Origin: CAKVLS01 sp045534265
GTDB taxonomy: Bacteria > Bacillota > Clostridia > Christensenellales > UBA1242
Length of the DNA stretch: 64,000 nt
Reading direction: 5' to 3'
Assembly (NCBI GenBank): GCA_045534265.1
Contig: JAZSJH010000005.1
Span: 1 to 64,000 of the forward strand
The stretch's first letter is position 1; the number at the start of each line of letters is the position of its first letter. Below the pieces are notes generated by a model. It saw only the letters and a program-made list of their open reading frames with translations. It had not been told where the DNA came from and ran no database searches. The position numbers and the translations under genes are program-made. Of this stretch, positions 43,320-51,775 are shown one piece after another.

Positions 43320-45202
43320 TTGGTAATCCTAATGTTGGCAAAACGGTACTGTTTAATAGCATATGTAATACAAACGAAAGAGTAGGTAACTGGCACGGCG
43401 TTACAACTGAGCGAAAATCATATTCTATAAGTTATAAAAAAGAGAGCATAGATATTGTTGATTTGCCGGGGTGTTATAATCTGTCGGGGTATAGTCTAGA
43501 AGAAAGGGAAACTGCTAGCTTTTTGAAAAGTACAAATTGTGAAGTTGTAAATATCTGTGATATAAACAATCTTGAGCGGAATCTCTATCTTACGCTTTTG
43601 CTTTTGGAGCAAAATTATAAAGTCTTATTATTTATCAATAACTATGCAAAAAATAGTGCAAAAGTTGATGTGTCACGCCTTGGCAGGCTTTTAGGGGTTG
43701 AAATTTTGTCTAAAACGGCAGAAAAGGTGAAAATTGATGAGTTGGTGGCAAAAAACTTTTGCCAAAATAAGCCTAAATATTGCGACTTAAAATTTAATAA
43801 TTTGCCTTATGAAGAAAAGATAAAAATAAGATATAGATATATTGAAAGTTTGCTTGCTGATTGTATGGTGCAAAAAAGGCAAGCAAAGTTTGATCCAGAC
43901 AAGTTGTTTCTTGGAAAATTTGACTTAATAGTTTTTTGCGTTATCTGCTTTGGATTGTTTTATATTTGTTTTGGAAGTGTTGGAAGTTATCTAACAAACT
44001 TTTTGCAGCAATTTTTGCAAACACAAATTGTTTTGCCGGTAAATAATTTTTTAACCAATAATTGTAGCGACCTTTTGACATCATTTGTTTGTGATGGGCT
44101 TTTGTCGGCTTGCCTTGGGCTTGTGTGTTTTTTGCCACAAATAATGCTTGTTAGCTTTTTTATTAATATTTTGCAAGATTGCGGATATTTGTCACGTATT
44201 GCATTTTTGTTTGATGGAGTATTATCAAAGATTGGGCTTTCGGGAAAGTCAATATTTAGTTTGCTTATAAGCTTTGGTTGCAATACCACAGCTCTTCTTA
44301 CAACGGGCGGGCAAGAGAGCCGAGAAGATAAGATAAAGTTATCTTTGTTTTTGCCTTTCATATGCTGTTCTGCAAAACTCCCTGTTTTTGTTATTTTTAC
44401 TAACGTATTGACTCAAAGTTTTGGATTTTTGCTAACTATTGCTTTGTATGTTTTTGCATTTGTTATGGGGCTTATTGTTCTAGGGTGTGTTTCAAAATAT
44501 GTAAAATGTGAAAATAAAGAAACTTTTTTGCTAGAGCTTGGTGGTTATAAAGTACCAAATATCAAAGCCGCTCTAAAGGAGAGTTTTATCGCCGCAAAAA
44601 ACTTTTTGCTCAAAATAGGAACAGTTGTTTTTGTGGCAAATGTAATTGTTTGGGCTTTGCAGACTTTTGATTTTTCGTTTCGGGCAAATAAACAAAATAG
44701 TATGTTAAAGAGTATATCTACTTTTTTAGCCCCGATTTTTGCACCTATTGGGCTTGATAATTATGGCGTTGTGGCAGCACTTATTGTTGGGATTTTGGCA
44801 AAGGAACTTGTTATATCAACTCTTGCTATTATCAATGGGATATCAAGCAGCAGTTTAGGACTTTGTGTTGGTGGCGGACTTGTAACTGATTTTTCGCCGC
44901 TTACACTTATTGTCTTTTTGGTTTTTGTGGCACTATATAGTCCATGTATTAGCTATCTTTTTGGAATAAGCAAAACCCTTGGCAAAAAATATGCATTTAT
45001 TTCTTTCTTTGTTATGACAGTGGTGGCTTATATTGTATGTATGCTGATATATTTTTTTGGCAGATTATATTTATTTTCACAAGAAGCTTTTATTTGGGCA
45101 GGGGTAGCTGCTATTTTTTTGATTGCGCTTGTTTTTATCTTAAAAAGCAAAGGGAAATGCACGTATTGCAAGAATAAAAATTGCCCAAAAAGTCAAAAAT
45201 AA
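43295..45202 (+). CDS. feoB: Ferrous iron transporter FeoB
   Basis: A 635-residue membrane GTPase. The N-terminal G domain has GNPNVGKT at 10-17 and DLPGCYNL near 57; a helical domain and about ten membrane segments follow, with the paired gate motifs around FGCNTTA and YSPCISYLFG. The C-terminus has a Cys cluster (CTYCKNKNCPK), as in the FeoC-lacking clostridial type. Imports Fe(II). Confidence 0.93.
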   Translation: MGRRILALVGNPNVGKTVLFNSICNTNERVGNWHGVTTERKSYSISYKKESIDIVDLPGCYNLSGYSLEERETASFLKSTNCEVVNICDINNLERNLYLTLLLLEQNYKVLLFINNYAKNSAKVDVSRLGRLLGVEILSKTAEKVKIDELVAKNFCQNKPKYCDLKFNNLPYEEKIKIRYRYIESLLADCMVQKRQAKFDPDKLFLGKFDLIVFCVICFGLFYICFGSVGSYLTNFLQQFLQTQIVLPVNNFLTNNCSDLLTSFVCDGLLSACLGLVCFLPQIMLVSFFINILQDCGYLSRIAFLFDGVLSKIGLSGKSIFSLLISFGCNTTALLTTGGQESREDKIKLSLFLPFICCSAKLPVFVIFTNVLTQSFGFLLTIALYVFAFVMGLIVLGCVSKYVKCENKETFLLELGGYKVPNIKAALKESFIAAKNFLLKIGTVVFVANVIVWALQTFDFSFRANKQNSMLKSISTFLAPIFAPIGLDNYGVVAALIVGILAKELVISTLAIINGISSSSLGLCVGGGLVTDFSPLTLIVFLVFVALYSPCISYLFGISKTLGKKYAFISFFVMTVVAYIVCMLIYFFGRLYLFSQEAFIWAGVAAIFLIALVFILKSKGKCTYCKNKNCPKSQK

Positions 45203-45204
45203 TG

Positions 45205-45234
45205 TTTACTAGTGAATGGCTTTTGTGTTACAAT
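45205..45234 (+). promoter_or_regulatory. Candidate promoter of der-plsY
   Basis: TTTACT (45205-45210), 18 nt, TACAAT (45229-45234), just ahead of the AGAGGT site of der. Confidence 0.5.
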
Positions 45235-45250
45235 ACATAAGAGGTAAATT

Positions 45251-46579
45251 ATGAAAAAACCATTAGTTGCTATAGTTGGTAGACCCAATGTTGGCAAAAG
45301 TACATTTTTTAATAGAGTTTGTGGCAGAAGACTAAGTATTGTCGAAGATATGCCTGGTGTTACACGTGACCGTATTTATGCCGACGCAGAATGGTGCGGA
45401 AATAACTTTACACTTGTAGACACTGGCGGACTTGATTTTGCCAATGCCCAAGACGAAATACAAAAGAATATCTTTACCCAAGCCCAAGTAGCAATAGACC
45501 TTGCTGATGTTATAATGCTATTTGTTGACGGAAAAGAAGGTATAACAAATAACGATAGAGAAGTTGCAACTTTTTTGAGAAAGAGCAAAAAGCCTATTGT
45601 ACTTGTTGTAAACAAACTAGACAATAACGAAGTAGAAAATACTTATGACTTTTATGAGCTAGGTCTTGGAGAGCCTTTTGCGGTATCTGCTGAGCAAGCT
45701 AAAGGTATAGGTGATGTTTTGGACGGAGTAGTTAAAAACTTCAAAAACAAGGTTTCTGATGAAGACTTAACACCATCTATCAAGATAGCTATTGTAGGCA
45801 GACCAAATGCTGGCAAAAGTAGTATTACAAACAAGATTTTGGGCGAAGATAGAGTTGTTGTAAGTAATGTTGCAGGTACAACTAGAGATGCTATAGATAC
45901 ACCTTTTAAGTATAATGGCAAAGACTATGTAATAATAGACACAGCCGGTATGAGAAGAAAAAGTCAAATACCAAAAGAAAGTGTAGAAAGATATAGCATA
46001 TTAAGATCTCTTGATGCAATAGAAAGAGCAGATATTGTTTTGATTGCAGTAGATAGCGTAGACAAGCTAACAGAGCAAGACGTAAGAATTGCAGGCTATG
46101 TTCACGAAAAAGGCAAGCCAAGCATTATCGTTATGAACAAATGGGATTTGATTGAAAAAGATGATAAGACCATTAATAAATTTAATGACAAACTAAAAGA
46201 AGACCTTAAGTTTATGGATTACTTTACAGCTGTATATGTATCCGCCCTAACTGGTCAAAGACTTAACAAAATAATGCCTATGGTAGAAACAGTACTAGAA
46301 AATGCAGGCAAGAGAATATCAACAGGCGTTTTGAACGAAATTTTGCAAGAGGCAATCACAGTCAAAGAGCCTCCTACAAAAAACGGCAGAAGACTAAAGA
46401 TTATGTTTGCAACCCAAGCAAACACCAATCCACCAACTTTTGTTATATTTGTTAACGACAGCAAACTTATGCATTTTTCGTACGAAAGATATCTTGAAAA
46501 TTGCCTAAGACGCCAAGTTGACTTTTCGGGAACACCAATAAAAATCGTTATAAAAACTCGTGGAGAAAAGGAAGAATAA
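45251..46579 (+). CDS. der: Ribosome-associated GTPase Der (EngA)
   Basis: A 442-residue protein with two tandem GTPase domains (GRPNVGKST near residue 10 and GRPNAGKSS near 181) and a C-terminal KH-like domain (about 355-440). It assists assembly of the 50S ribosomal subunit. Its stop codon shares one base with the plsY start (TAATG). Confidence 0.96.
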   Translation: MKKPLVAIVGRPNVGKSTFFNRVCGRRLSIVEDMPGVTRDRIYADAEWCGNNFTLVDTGGLDFANAQDEIQKNIFTQAQVAIDLADVIMLFVDGKEGITNNDREVATFLRKSKKPIVLVVNKLDNNEVENTYDFYELGLGEPFAVSAEQAKGIGDVLDGVVKNFKNKVSDEDLTPSIKIAIVGRPNAGKSSITNKILGEDRVVVSNVAGTTRDAIDTPFKYNGKDYVIIDTAGMRRKSQIPKESVERYSILRSLDAIERADIVLIAVDSVDKLTEQDVRIAGYVHEKGKPSIIVMNKWDLIEKDDKTINKFNDKLKEDLKFMDYFTAVYVSALTGQRLNKIMPMVETVLENAGKRISTGVLNEILQEAITVKEPPTKNGRRLKIMFATQANTNPPTFVIFVNDSKLMHFSYERYLENCLRRQVDFSGTPIKIVIKTRGEKEE

Positions 46580-47283
46580 TGTTAGTTACTATTATCAAAT
46601 ATGTTTGTTTAGTAATAGGCGGCTATCTTATAGGTAATATTTATTTTGCTCGTATTATTGGCAAAATAAAAAAGTTTGATATTACCAAAGATGGTAGCGG
46701 AAATCCAGGCACTATGAATATGCTCCGTAACAAGGGTTTTGGTTATGGCATAATAACCTTGCTACTTGATATGTGCAAAGGCGTAGTTGGGGCTTTAGCT
46801 GGGTTTTTGCTTTTTGGCGCAGATTGGAACTCTGCCCAAAGTATAATTGGCTTATATGTAGGCGGCTTGTCAGTATTAGTTGGCAATATATATCCTGTGT
46901 TTTACAAGTTCAAAGGCGGTAAAGGCGCTGCCGTTGTATATGGTATGTTCTTCTTTGCCAACTGGTGGCTAGGACTTATCGTATTTGTAGTTGGTTTTGT
47001 ATACCTTCTTATATTTGACTATGCAGTACTTGTATCATTTTTGATGATTACAATGTTTACAATAGTTCAAGGCCTTATGTATGTAAAATTCCAAAGCGTA
47101 GCAATATCTGTGCTTTTGTTTACCATATTTTTCCTAATGTGGTTTGCTCACAGAAAGAATATTTATAGATTGCTTCTTGGTAAAGAAAACAGAGTAAACT
47201 TCAAAGCAAGCTTGATTAAGTTCAAAGACAAAATCGTAGCAAAAAAGAACAAGAAAAAATACAATCCAAAAGAAGTTGGCTAA
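46579..47283 (+). CDS. plsY: Glycerol-3-phosphate acyltransferase PlsY
   Basis: A 234-residue acyl-phosphate-dependent acyltransferase with five membrane segments; motif 1 is DGSGNPGTMNMLR (residues about 37-49), motif 2 FKGGKGAA, and a C-terminal basic tail. It makes lysophosphatidic acid. The der-plsY-spoIVA order resembles Firmicutes such as Bacillus, where gpsA lies in between; gpsA is missing here. Confidence 0.92.
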   Translation: MLVTIIKYVCLVIGGYLIGNIYFARIIGKIKKFDITKDGSGNPGTMNMLRNKGFGYGIITLLLDMCKGVVGALAGFLLFGADWNSAQSIIGLYVGGLSVLVGNIYPVFYKFKGGKGAAVVYGMFFFANWWLGLIVFVVGFVYLLIFDYAVLVSFLMITMFTIVQGLMYVKFQSVAISVLLFTIFFLMWFAHRKNIYRLLLGKENRVNFKASLIKFKDKIVAKKNKKKYNPKEVG

Positions 47284-47301
47284 TTGCTAGCTTCTTTTTT
47301 T
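47271..47301 (+). terminator. Terminator overlapping the plsY stop
   Basis: AGAAGTTGGC (47271-47280) pairs with GCTAGCTTCT (47286-47295), allowing G-U pairs, then T residues. Confidence 0.75.
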
Positions 47302-47411
47302 ATTGATTGTATTGTTTGCTGTAAGTGTATATTTTTTGTAAATTATCAAAATATTATAATCAAAATCTAAATTTTAGATTGTTGAAAACAAAATAATTTT
47401 TTTTATTTTTG

Positions 47412-47440
47412 GCATATAAAAAAACCTAAATTCATATATT
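47412..47440 (+). promoter_or_regulatory. SigE-type promoter of spoIVA
   Basis: GCATATA (47412-47418), 14 nt, CATATATT (47433-47440), close to the SigE consensus (KCATATT, about 14 nt, CATACAAT). spoIVA is a known SigE target, and sigE lies 7 kb upstream. Confidence 0.65.
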
Positions 47441-47469
47441 TTACTATTACCTTATAAGGAGCAAAATAT

Positions 47470-48945
47470 ATGAACGCATATAGTATTTATGATGATATCG
47501 CAACCCGAACCAATGGCGACATCTATTTGGGTGTAGTAGGTCCTGTAAGATGCGGCAAATCAACTTTTATATCAAAGTTTATCGACACTTTAGTCTTGCC
47601 AAATATAGAAAACGAATTTGACAAAAACCGTACAATTGATGAACTTCCACAAAGTGCCGATGGTAAAACCGTTATGACCACCCAACCCAAGTTTATCCCA
47701 AACAAAGCCGTAAAAATAAGTGTAAACGGTAGAGCCAGCCTTAATGTAAGACTTGTAGATTGTGTAGGTTATATGATAAAATCTGCAAACAGCGGAGAAG
47801 AAAACAAACAACGCCTTGTCAAAACTCCTTGGAGTGACGAAGCTATGCCTTTTGACAAAGCCGCCGAAATTGGTACAAAAAAAGTAGTTTCAGAGCATTC
47901 TACAATTGCTGTTGCTATGACAACAGACGGAAGTTTTTCGGGGATTAATCGCAGCGAATATATTGACGCCGAAGAAAAAGTTGTAAATGAGCTAAAAGCA
48001 TCAAATAAACCTTTTGTAATGATTTTGAATACAACAAATCCAAAAGACGACCTAACTCAAGAGCTTGCAAAATCCCTTTCTAAAAAGTATGATACCTGCG
48101 TTATGCCGCTAGATGTATCTAATATGACAAAAGAAGATATTGATGAGATATTTGCAAAAATTTTGGCTGACTTTCCGCTTGTATCGTTGAAGGTAAAAAT
48201 CCCAAAATGGCTAGAAGCTATGCCATACGAAGACGAAATGATACAAGAAATAATAAGAGAAACAAAAGCCCTTGTAGATAACGCCAGCAAAGTAGGTCAG
48301 GTAGATAGTACAAAAGTGGCTTTTTCTGGTAGCGAATGTTTTGAAGAAATAACTCTTACCGAAGTTAAAATGGGTGAAGGTGTTGCTTTTGCTGAAGTAA
48401 TGCCCAAAGAAAATTTATTTTATAGAGTACTTAGCAAACAATGCGGCTGTGAAATCAGTAGTGATTACCATTTGATTAGTTATATCAAAAGCTTAACTAC
48501 CGCAAAAGCAGAGTATGACAAACTAAAAGACGCTTTGACCCAAGTCGAAGAAACAGGCTATGGTGTAGTTATGCCAAAGATAGACGAACTAACCCTAGAA
48601 GAGCCAGAGATTGTAAAACAAGGCTCAAGATACGGGGTGAAACTCAAAGCATCAGCTCCTAGTCTTCATTTGATGCGTGTTGATGTCCAAACCGAAATTA
48701 GCCCGATTGTTGGTACAGAGCAACAAAGTAGCGACCTTGTAAAATATATTCTAGATGAGTTTGAAAGCAACCCACAAGGCATCTGGGAAACAAATATGTT
48801 TGGAAAATCCCTTCATTCACTTGTTAATGAAGGTCTAAATAACAAACTTGTTCAAATGCCCCTAGAAGCCCAAACAAAAATGCGTAAAACTCTAGGCAGA
48901 ATTGTCAACGAAGGCAAAGGCGGAATAATCTGCATTTTGTTATAA
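47470..48945 (+). CDS. spoIVA: Spore coat morphogenetic ATPase SpoIVA
   Basis: A 491-residue protein, the usual length of SpoIVA. Walker A is GPVRCGKST near residue 22, the N-terminal YSIYDDIATRTNGDIYLG is characteristic, and the C-terminus is ICILL. It polymerises on the forespore surface with ATP hydrolysis and forms the base of the coat. AAGGAG site. A terminator follows. Confidence 0.95.
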   Translation: MNAYSIYDDIATRTNGDIYLGVVGPVRCGKSTFISKFIDTLVLPNIENEFDKNRTIDELPQSADGKTVMTTQPKFIPNKAVKISVNGRASLNVRLVDCVGYMIKSANSGEENKQRLVKTPWSDEAMPFDKAAEIGTKKVVSEHSTIAVAMTTDGSFSGINRSEYIDAEEKVVNELKASNKPFVMILNTTNPKDDLTQELAKSLSKKYDTCVMPLDVSNMTKEDIDEIFAKILADFPLVSLKVKIPKWLEAMPYEDEMIQEIIRETKALVDNASKVGQVDSTKVAFSGSECFEEITLTEVKMGEGVAFAEVMPKENLFYRVLSKQCGCEISSDYHLISYIKSLTTAKAEYDKLKDALTQVEETGYGVVMPKIDELTLEEPEIVKQGSRYGVKLKASAPSLHLMRVDVQTEISPIVGTEQQSSDLVKYILDEFESNPQGIWETNMFGKSLHSLVNEGLNNKLVQMPLEAQTKMRKTLGRIVNEGKGGIICILL

Positions 48946-48960
48946 AAATATTGCGGCAAC

Positions 48961-48995
48961 AAAAAACTAGCGAATAATATCGCTAGTTTTTTTGT
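48961..48995. terminator. Terminator, first of a near-identical pair
   Basis: AAAACTAGCGA (48963-48973) pairs with TCGCTAGTTTT (48980-48990). A and T flanks allow use on both strands: it ends spoIVA and the XRE gene. An almost identical hairpin lies at 49584-49618. Confidence 0.85.
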
Positions 48996-49000
48996 GGGTG

Positions 49001-49213
49001 TTATTTTTCTAAACCTACTAAAAAATCAATAGAAACATTAAAAAAAATAGATAAAGATATTAATGAAGACATATTTGGTTCTCTTAGTCCATTTTCCCAT
49101 AAACTAATGATTCCCTTACTTACTCCCAATTTGTTTGCAAGTTCAACTTGTCCAATATTTTTTTCTTGTCTCAGAAATTTTAGATTGTCTTTGAAATAGT
49201 TTTTATCTTCCAT
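49001..49213 (-). CDS. Small XRE-family HTH regulator
   Basis: A 70-residue DNA-binding protein consisting of one helix-turn-helix (VELANKLGVSKGIISLWENG) and a short C-terminal helix (FFNVSIDFLVG). It is divergent from a small membrane protein gene, with two matching palindromes between them, and probably represses that gene and itself (inference). No ribosome binding site is evident, and the leader would be about 11 nt. Confidence 0.85.
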   Translation of the reverse strand: MEDKNYFKDNLKFLRQEKNIGQVELANKLGVSKGIISLWENGLREPNMSSLISLSIFFNVSIDFLVGLEK

Positions 49214-49223
49214 AATACTAGTA

Positions 49224-49239
49224 TCTCACTATTGTAAGA
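49224..49239. promoter_or_regulatory. Operator O2 (imperfect 16-bp palindrome)
   Basis: TCTCACTATTGTAAGA matches operator O1 in 14 of 16 positions. It covers the presumed -10 box of the minus-strand XRE promoter (TACAAT on minus, 49236-49231; -35 TTGTAA at 49260-49255). Confidence 0.65.
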
Positions 49240-49246
49240 AAAATAC

Positions 49247-49274
49247 TTGACTTCTTACAATTGTAAGATATAAT
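49247..49274 (+). promoter_or_regulatory. Promoter with operator O1 filling its spacer
   Basis: TTGACT (49247-49252) and TATAAT (49269-49274) enclose exactly the perfect 16-bp palindrome TCTTACAATTGTAAGA (49253-49268). A repressor bound there would exclude RNA polymerase. It drives the small membrane protein gene. Confidence 0.8.
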
Positions 49275-49302
49275 ATATATAAATAATAGGAGAAAAAAGT
49301 AT

Positions 49303-49581
49303 ATGTACTTTATTTTATCATTAATTTTAACAGGTTTATTTGGATATTTTTTACCGCAATGGATGTATGAAATGAGTTGGAATGATTTAATTGCAATTAA
49401 AAATGGTGAAACAGTTTCTTCTCAAGTAAGCCAAATTATTAAAAATCTTGGTTGGTCATCTCAAAGTGCAGCGGAGCTTGCTTATGAAAAAATGCAAGTT
49501 TGCATGTGGATAACGATTGCTGTTTTTATTGTTTTAATGATAATAACAAATATAATAAAAAAGGCAATAAGTAAAAAATAA
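49303..49581 (+). CDS. Small two-pass membrane protein under XRE control
   Basis: A 92-residue protein with hydrophobic segments at about 3-20 and 67-88, and a loop rich in Ser and Gln between them. TAGGAGA site. No family recognised. Its promoter spacer is an operator, so it is probably silent until the XRE repressor releases (inference). Confidence 0.65.
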   Translation: MYFILSLILTGLFGYFLPQWMYEMSWNDLIAIKNGETVSSQVSQIIKNLGWSSQSAAELAYEKMQVCMWITIAVFIVLMIITNIIKKAISKK

Positions 49582-49583
49582 TA

Positions 49584-49620
49584 AAAAAACTAGCGACAAT
49601 ATATCGCTAGTTTTTTTTGT
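49584..49620. terminator. Terminator, second of a near-identical pair
   Basis: AAAACTAGCGA (49586-49596) pairs with TCGCTAGTTTT (49604-49614). The stem equals that at 48963-48990; loops differ. It serves the membrane protein gene and, on the minus strand, the phosphatase gene. Confidence 0.85.
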
Positions 49621-50103
49621 TTAGATAAATTTTTCTTTATCAAAGTTAAATCCTATTGGCGAGCAAGAAGGGACTGCAAGCATTGGTATATTCCCAGATG
49701 GTTTAATACCAAAGTTTAGACAAATAAATGCAGATAGGTTAACTCCAGATGTTACAACTATAACTGTGTCGTTGTTGTCGTAATTTTTGATTATATCTTT
49801 TAGGCAATCGGTCACTCTGTTTAGTAGGTCAGTCCAAGTTTCGCCTTTTACACTCTCAAACTCATCTAGTCTTGTATCCACAATGATAGGAAGAGAAAGG
49901 TGTTTGTTTATATTTTCGGCGGTTTTTGTACATCTAAAAAATTGTGATGTATAAATTGCCTTTGGATTTGATTTTCCTTTTAGGTCTTTCAAAAGCTCAG
50001 CTACAAGCTCAGTGTCTTTTTGTCCTATTTCGGTCAAACCTTCGTCTTGAGACCTAGGGTAGCCTTTTGCTCTGTGTCCATGATGAACATAAATTATTTG
50101 CAT
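49621..50103 (-). CDS. Histidine phosphatase-like protein with altered active site
   Basis: A 160-residue protein of the phosphoglycerate mutase/histidine phosphatase fold. The start reads IIYVHHGHR where active members have (L/I)xRHGx, so the first active-site Arg is His. The Arg of IYTSQFFRCTKTAE is kept. The second active-site His, normally in (V/S)HG, is absent: the segment is VVTSGVNLS. It may be catalytically dead and bind a ligand or partner instead (inference). It lies downstream of the PH-domain gene, 17 nt apart. Confidence 0.7.
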   Translation of the reverse strand: MQIIYVHHGHRAKGYPRSQDEGLTEIGQKDTELVAELLKDLKGKSNPKAIYTSQFFRCTKTAENINKHLSLPIIVDTRLDEFESVKGETWTDLLNRVTDCLKDIIKNYDNNDTVIVVTSGVNLSAFICLNFGIKPSGNIPMLAVPSCSPIGFNFDKEKFI

Positions 50104-50120
50104 ATAAACTCCAATATTTA

Positions 50121-50717
50121 TTAGTTTTGAACAAATTTTGTTTTAGTTTTCTTTTTTGAGTTGTCTTTTACTACTTTTTCGATTTGCTTTGCCATTTCAT
50201 AGCCATTATTTAGGGCTGCTGTCCAGATGGTTAGTCTGCTGTGACCTACTGGCAAAAGTTCGATATCTACAATAAGTCCACATGACTTTTCGTTGCGTCT
50301 ATCAAAGGCAGATTGATTGCAAGAGATTGAGATATTGCCAGAAACATTTTCGATAGAGTATTGTTTGAAACTGTTAGAAAATGCACCATATCTTATCAAA
50401 ACCCTTTTATTTGTTAAGCAAACAAAGTAGTTATTTTCACCGAATTTTGCTATTACAAAAATAATAAGTGTAACAAGTAAAAATACCCCCGGAACAATTA
50501 TTGCGACAATCCAAGGAAAGCCTCTCATTTCTGGTCCCCAATAAGTATCAACTTGTCTCCAAGGCAACGCTAAAGATAGGGTGGTAAATAATACCGCAAA
50601 GAATAGTGTTAACATAAGTGTAACAAAACATCTTTTGAAAGCGTATGTATTTGTTGCGTTTGTAACAGCAACAACTTGTTCGTCTTCGGTCAAAATATTG
50701 CTGAACTTATTTTCCAT
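50121..50717 (-). CDS. PH-domain membrane protein
   Basis: A 198-residue protein with two membrane segments (about 30-55 and 72-95) followed by a bacterial PH-like domain (CLTNKRVLIRYGAFSNSFKQYSIENVSGNISI). Similar proteins are common in Clostridia and have no known role. ATG 50717 is preferred since GGAGG lies ahead of it on the minus strand; the upstream TTG overlaps that site. First gene of a two-gene operon with the phosphatase-like gene. Confidence 0.7.
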   Translation of the reverse strand: MENKFSNILTEDEQVVAVTNATNTYAFKRCFVTLMLTLFFAVLFTTLSLALPWRQVDTYWGPEMRGFPWIVAIIVPGVFLLVTLIIFVIAKFGENNYFVCLTNKRVLIRYGAFSNSFKQYSIENVSGNISISCNQSAFDRRNEKSCGLIVDIELLPVGHSRLTIWTAALNNGYEMAKQIEKVVKDNSKKKTKTKFVQN

Positions 50718-50894
50718 TATTAAATCCTCCAAGGTCAGTATAGCATAAAATTTTTTTTTGCAAAATAAAAAACAAATAACTTATTAAAAAATAATGTTTA
50801 ACCTAAAAGTACAATTAAATATTTTACAAAAACCACCTTTTAATGTTATTATATTCGTAGCAATAGGGACACTGTCTCATGTGGGGTATTGAAT

Positions 50895-51704
50895 ATGAAT
50901 TTTTTTGAGAAATTTATTTACTTTTTGAAAGCCGAAATGCCAGTTCCGGGAATGCTGGACTTATGGCATATTATAAGTTTGGTAGCTGTTGCTGCGGTAA
51001 CTTTTTTGGCTGCATTTTTGATGAGAAAAGCCGGAAACAAAGGTCTTAGGATTTTTCTTGTTATTACCAGTATTTGTCTTATGATTTTTGAGGCTCTTAA
51101 GCTTTGCGTATTCTCTATGGGAGTTAATGATGGGGTTGCGCATTGGGATTTTGCTTGGTATGTATTTCCATTTCAATTTTGTTCTATGCCAATGTATATT
51201 GGCTTGCTTGCGGGTATATTAAAGCCTGGCAAAGTTCAAGATTGTTTGTTGTCATTTTTGTCAACATTTGCAATTCTTGCGGGACTTATTGTAATGTTTG
51301 TACCAAGTCAGGTATATTGCGGTTGGATATTTATTAACATTCAAACAATGGTATATCACGGCGCTATGATAATGGTAGGGGCTGTGGTATTAGCAGGTAA
51401 ACATACAAGAATAGAGTTTAAGACTATTTTGAAAGGTGCTCTTATATTTGCTATATGTTTAGTTTTAGCTTTGGGTATGGATATTATGGCGGTTAAAGTG
51501 TTTAATATTCAAGAGACATTTAATATGTTTCATATTTCTCCATATTTTGATTGTCCAATGCCTGTGTTTAGCATTATTTATCAAAAAGTGCCTTATGTTG
51601 TTTTCTTATTGTTATATTTGATTGGTTTTGTTGGTGGAACTTGCCTGATTATGTATATTATTAAATTTTTTGCTTGGCTTGTTTCTAAGATGAAAAGAGC
51701 ATAA
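50895..51704 (+). CDS. YwaF/TMEM164-like integral membrane protein
   Basis: A 269-residue protein with about seven membrane segments. Features of the YwaF (TP0381) family are the LDLWHIISL start, FPFQFCSMPMYIG in the middle and MVYHGAMIM. Family members are polytopic proteins of uncertain function. ATG 50895 is used; GGGG at 50883-50886 may serve as ribosome binding site. A second, diverged member follows 71 nt later. Confidence 0.65.
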   Translation: MNFFEKFIYFLKAEMPVPGMLDLWHIISLVAVAAVTFLAAFLMRKAGNKGLRIFLVITSICLMIFEALKLCVFSMGVNDGVAHWDFAWYVFPFQFCSMPMYIGLLAGILKPGKVQDCLLSFLSTFAILAGLIVMFVPSQVYCGWIFINIQTMVYHGAMIMVGAVVLAGKHTRIEFKTILKGALIFAICLVLALGMDIMAVKVFNIQETFNMFHISPYFDCPMPVFSIIYQKVPYVVFLLLYLIGFVGGTCLIMYIIKFFAWLVSKMKRA

Positions 51705-51775
51705 ATAATATTATTCAATTAACTTTGACAAGCAATCATATTTTTTATGGTTGTTTGTTCTTTTGGAGGTAAATT

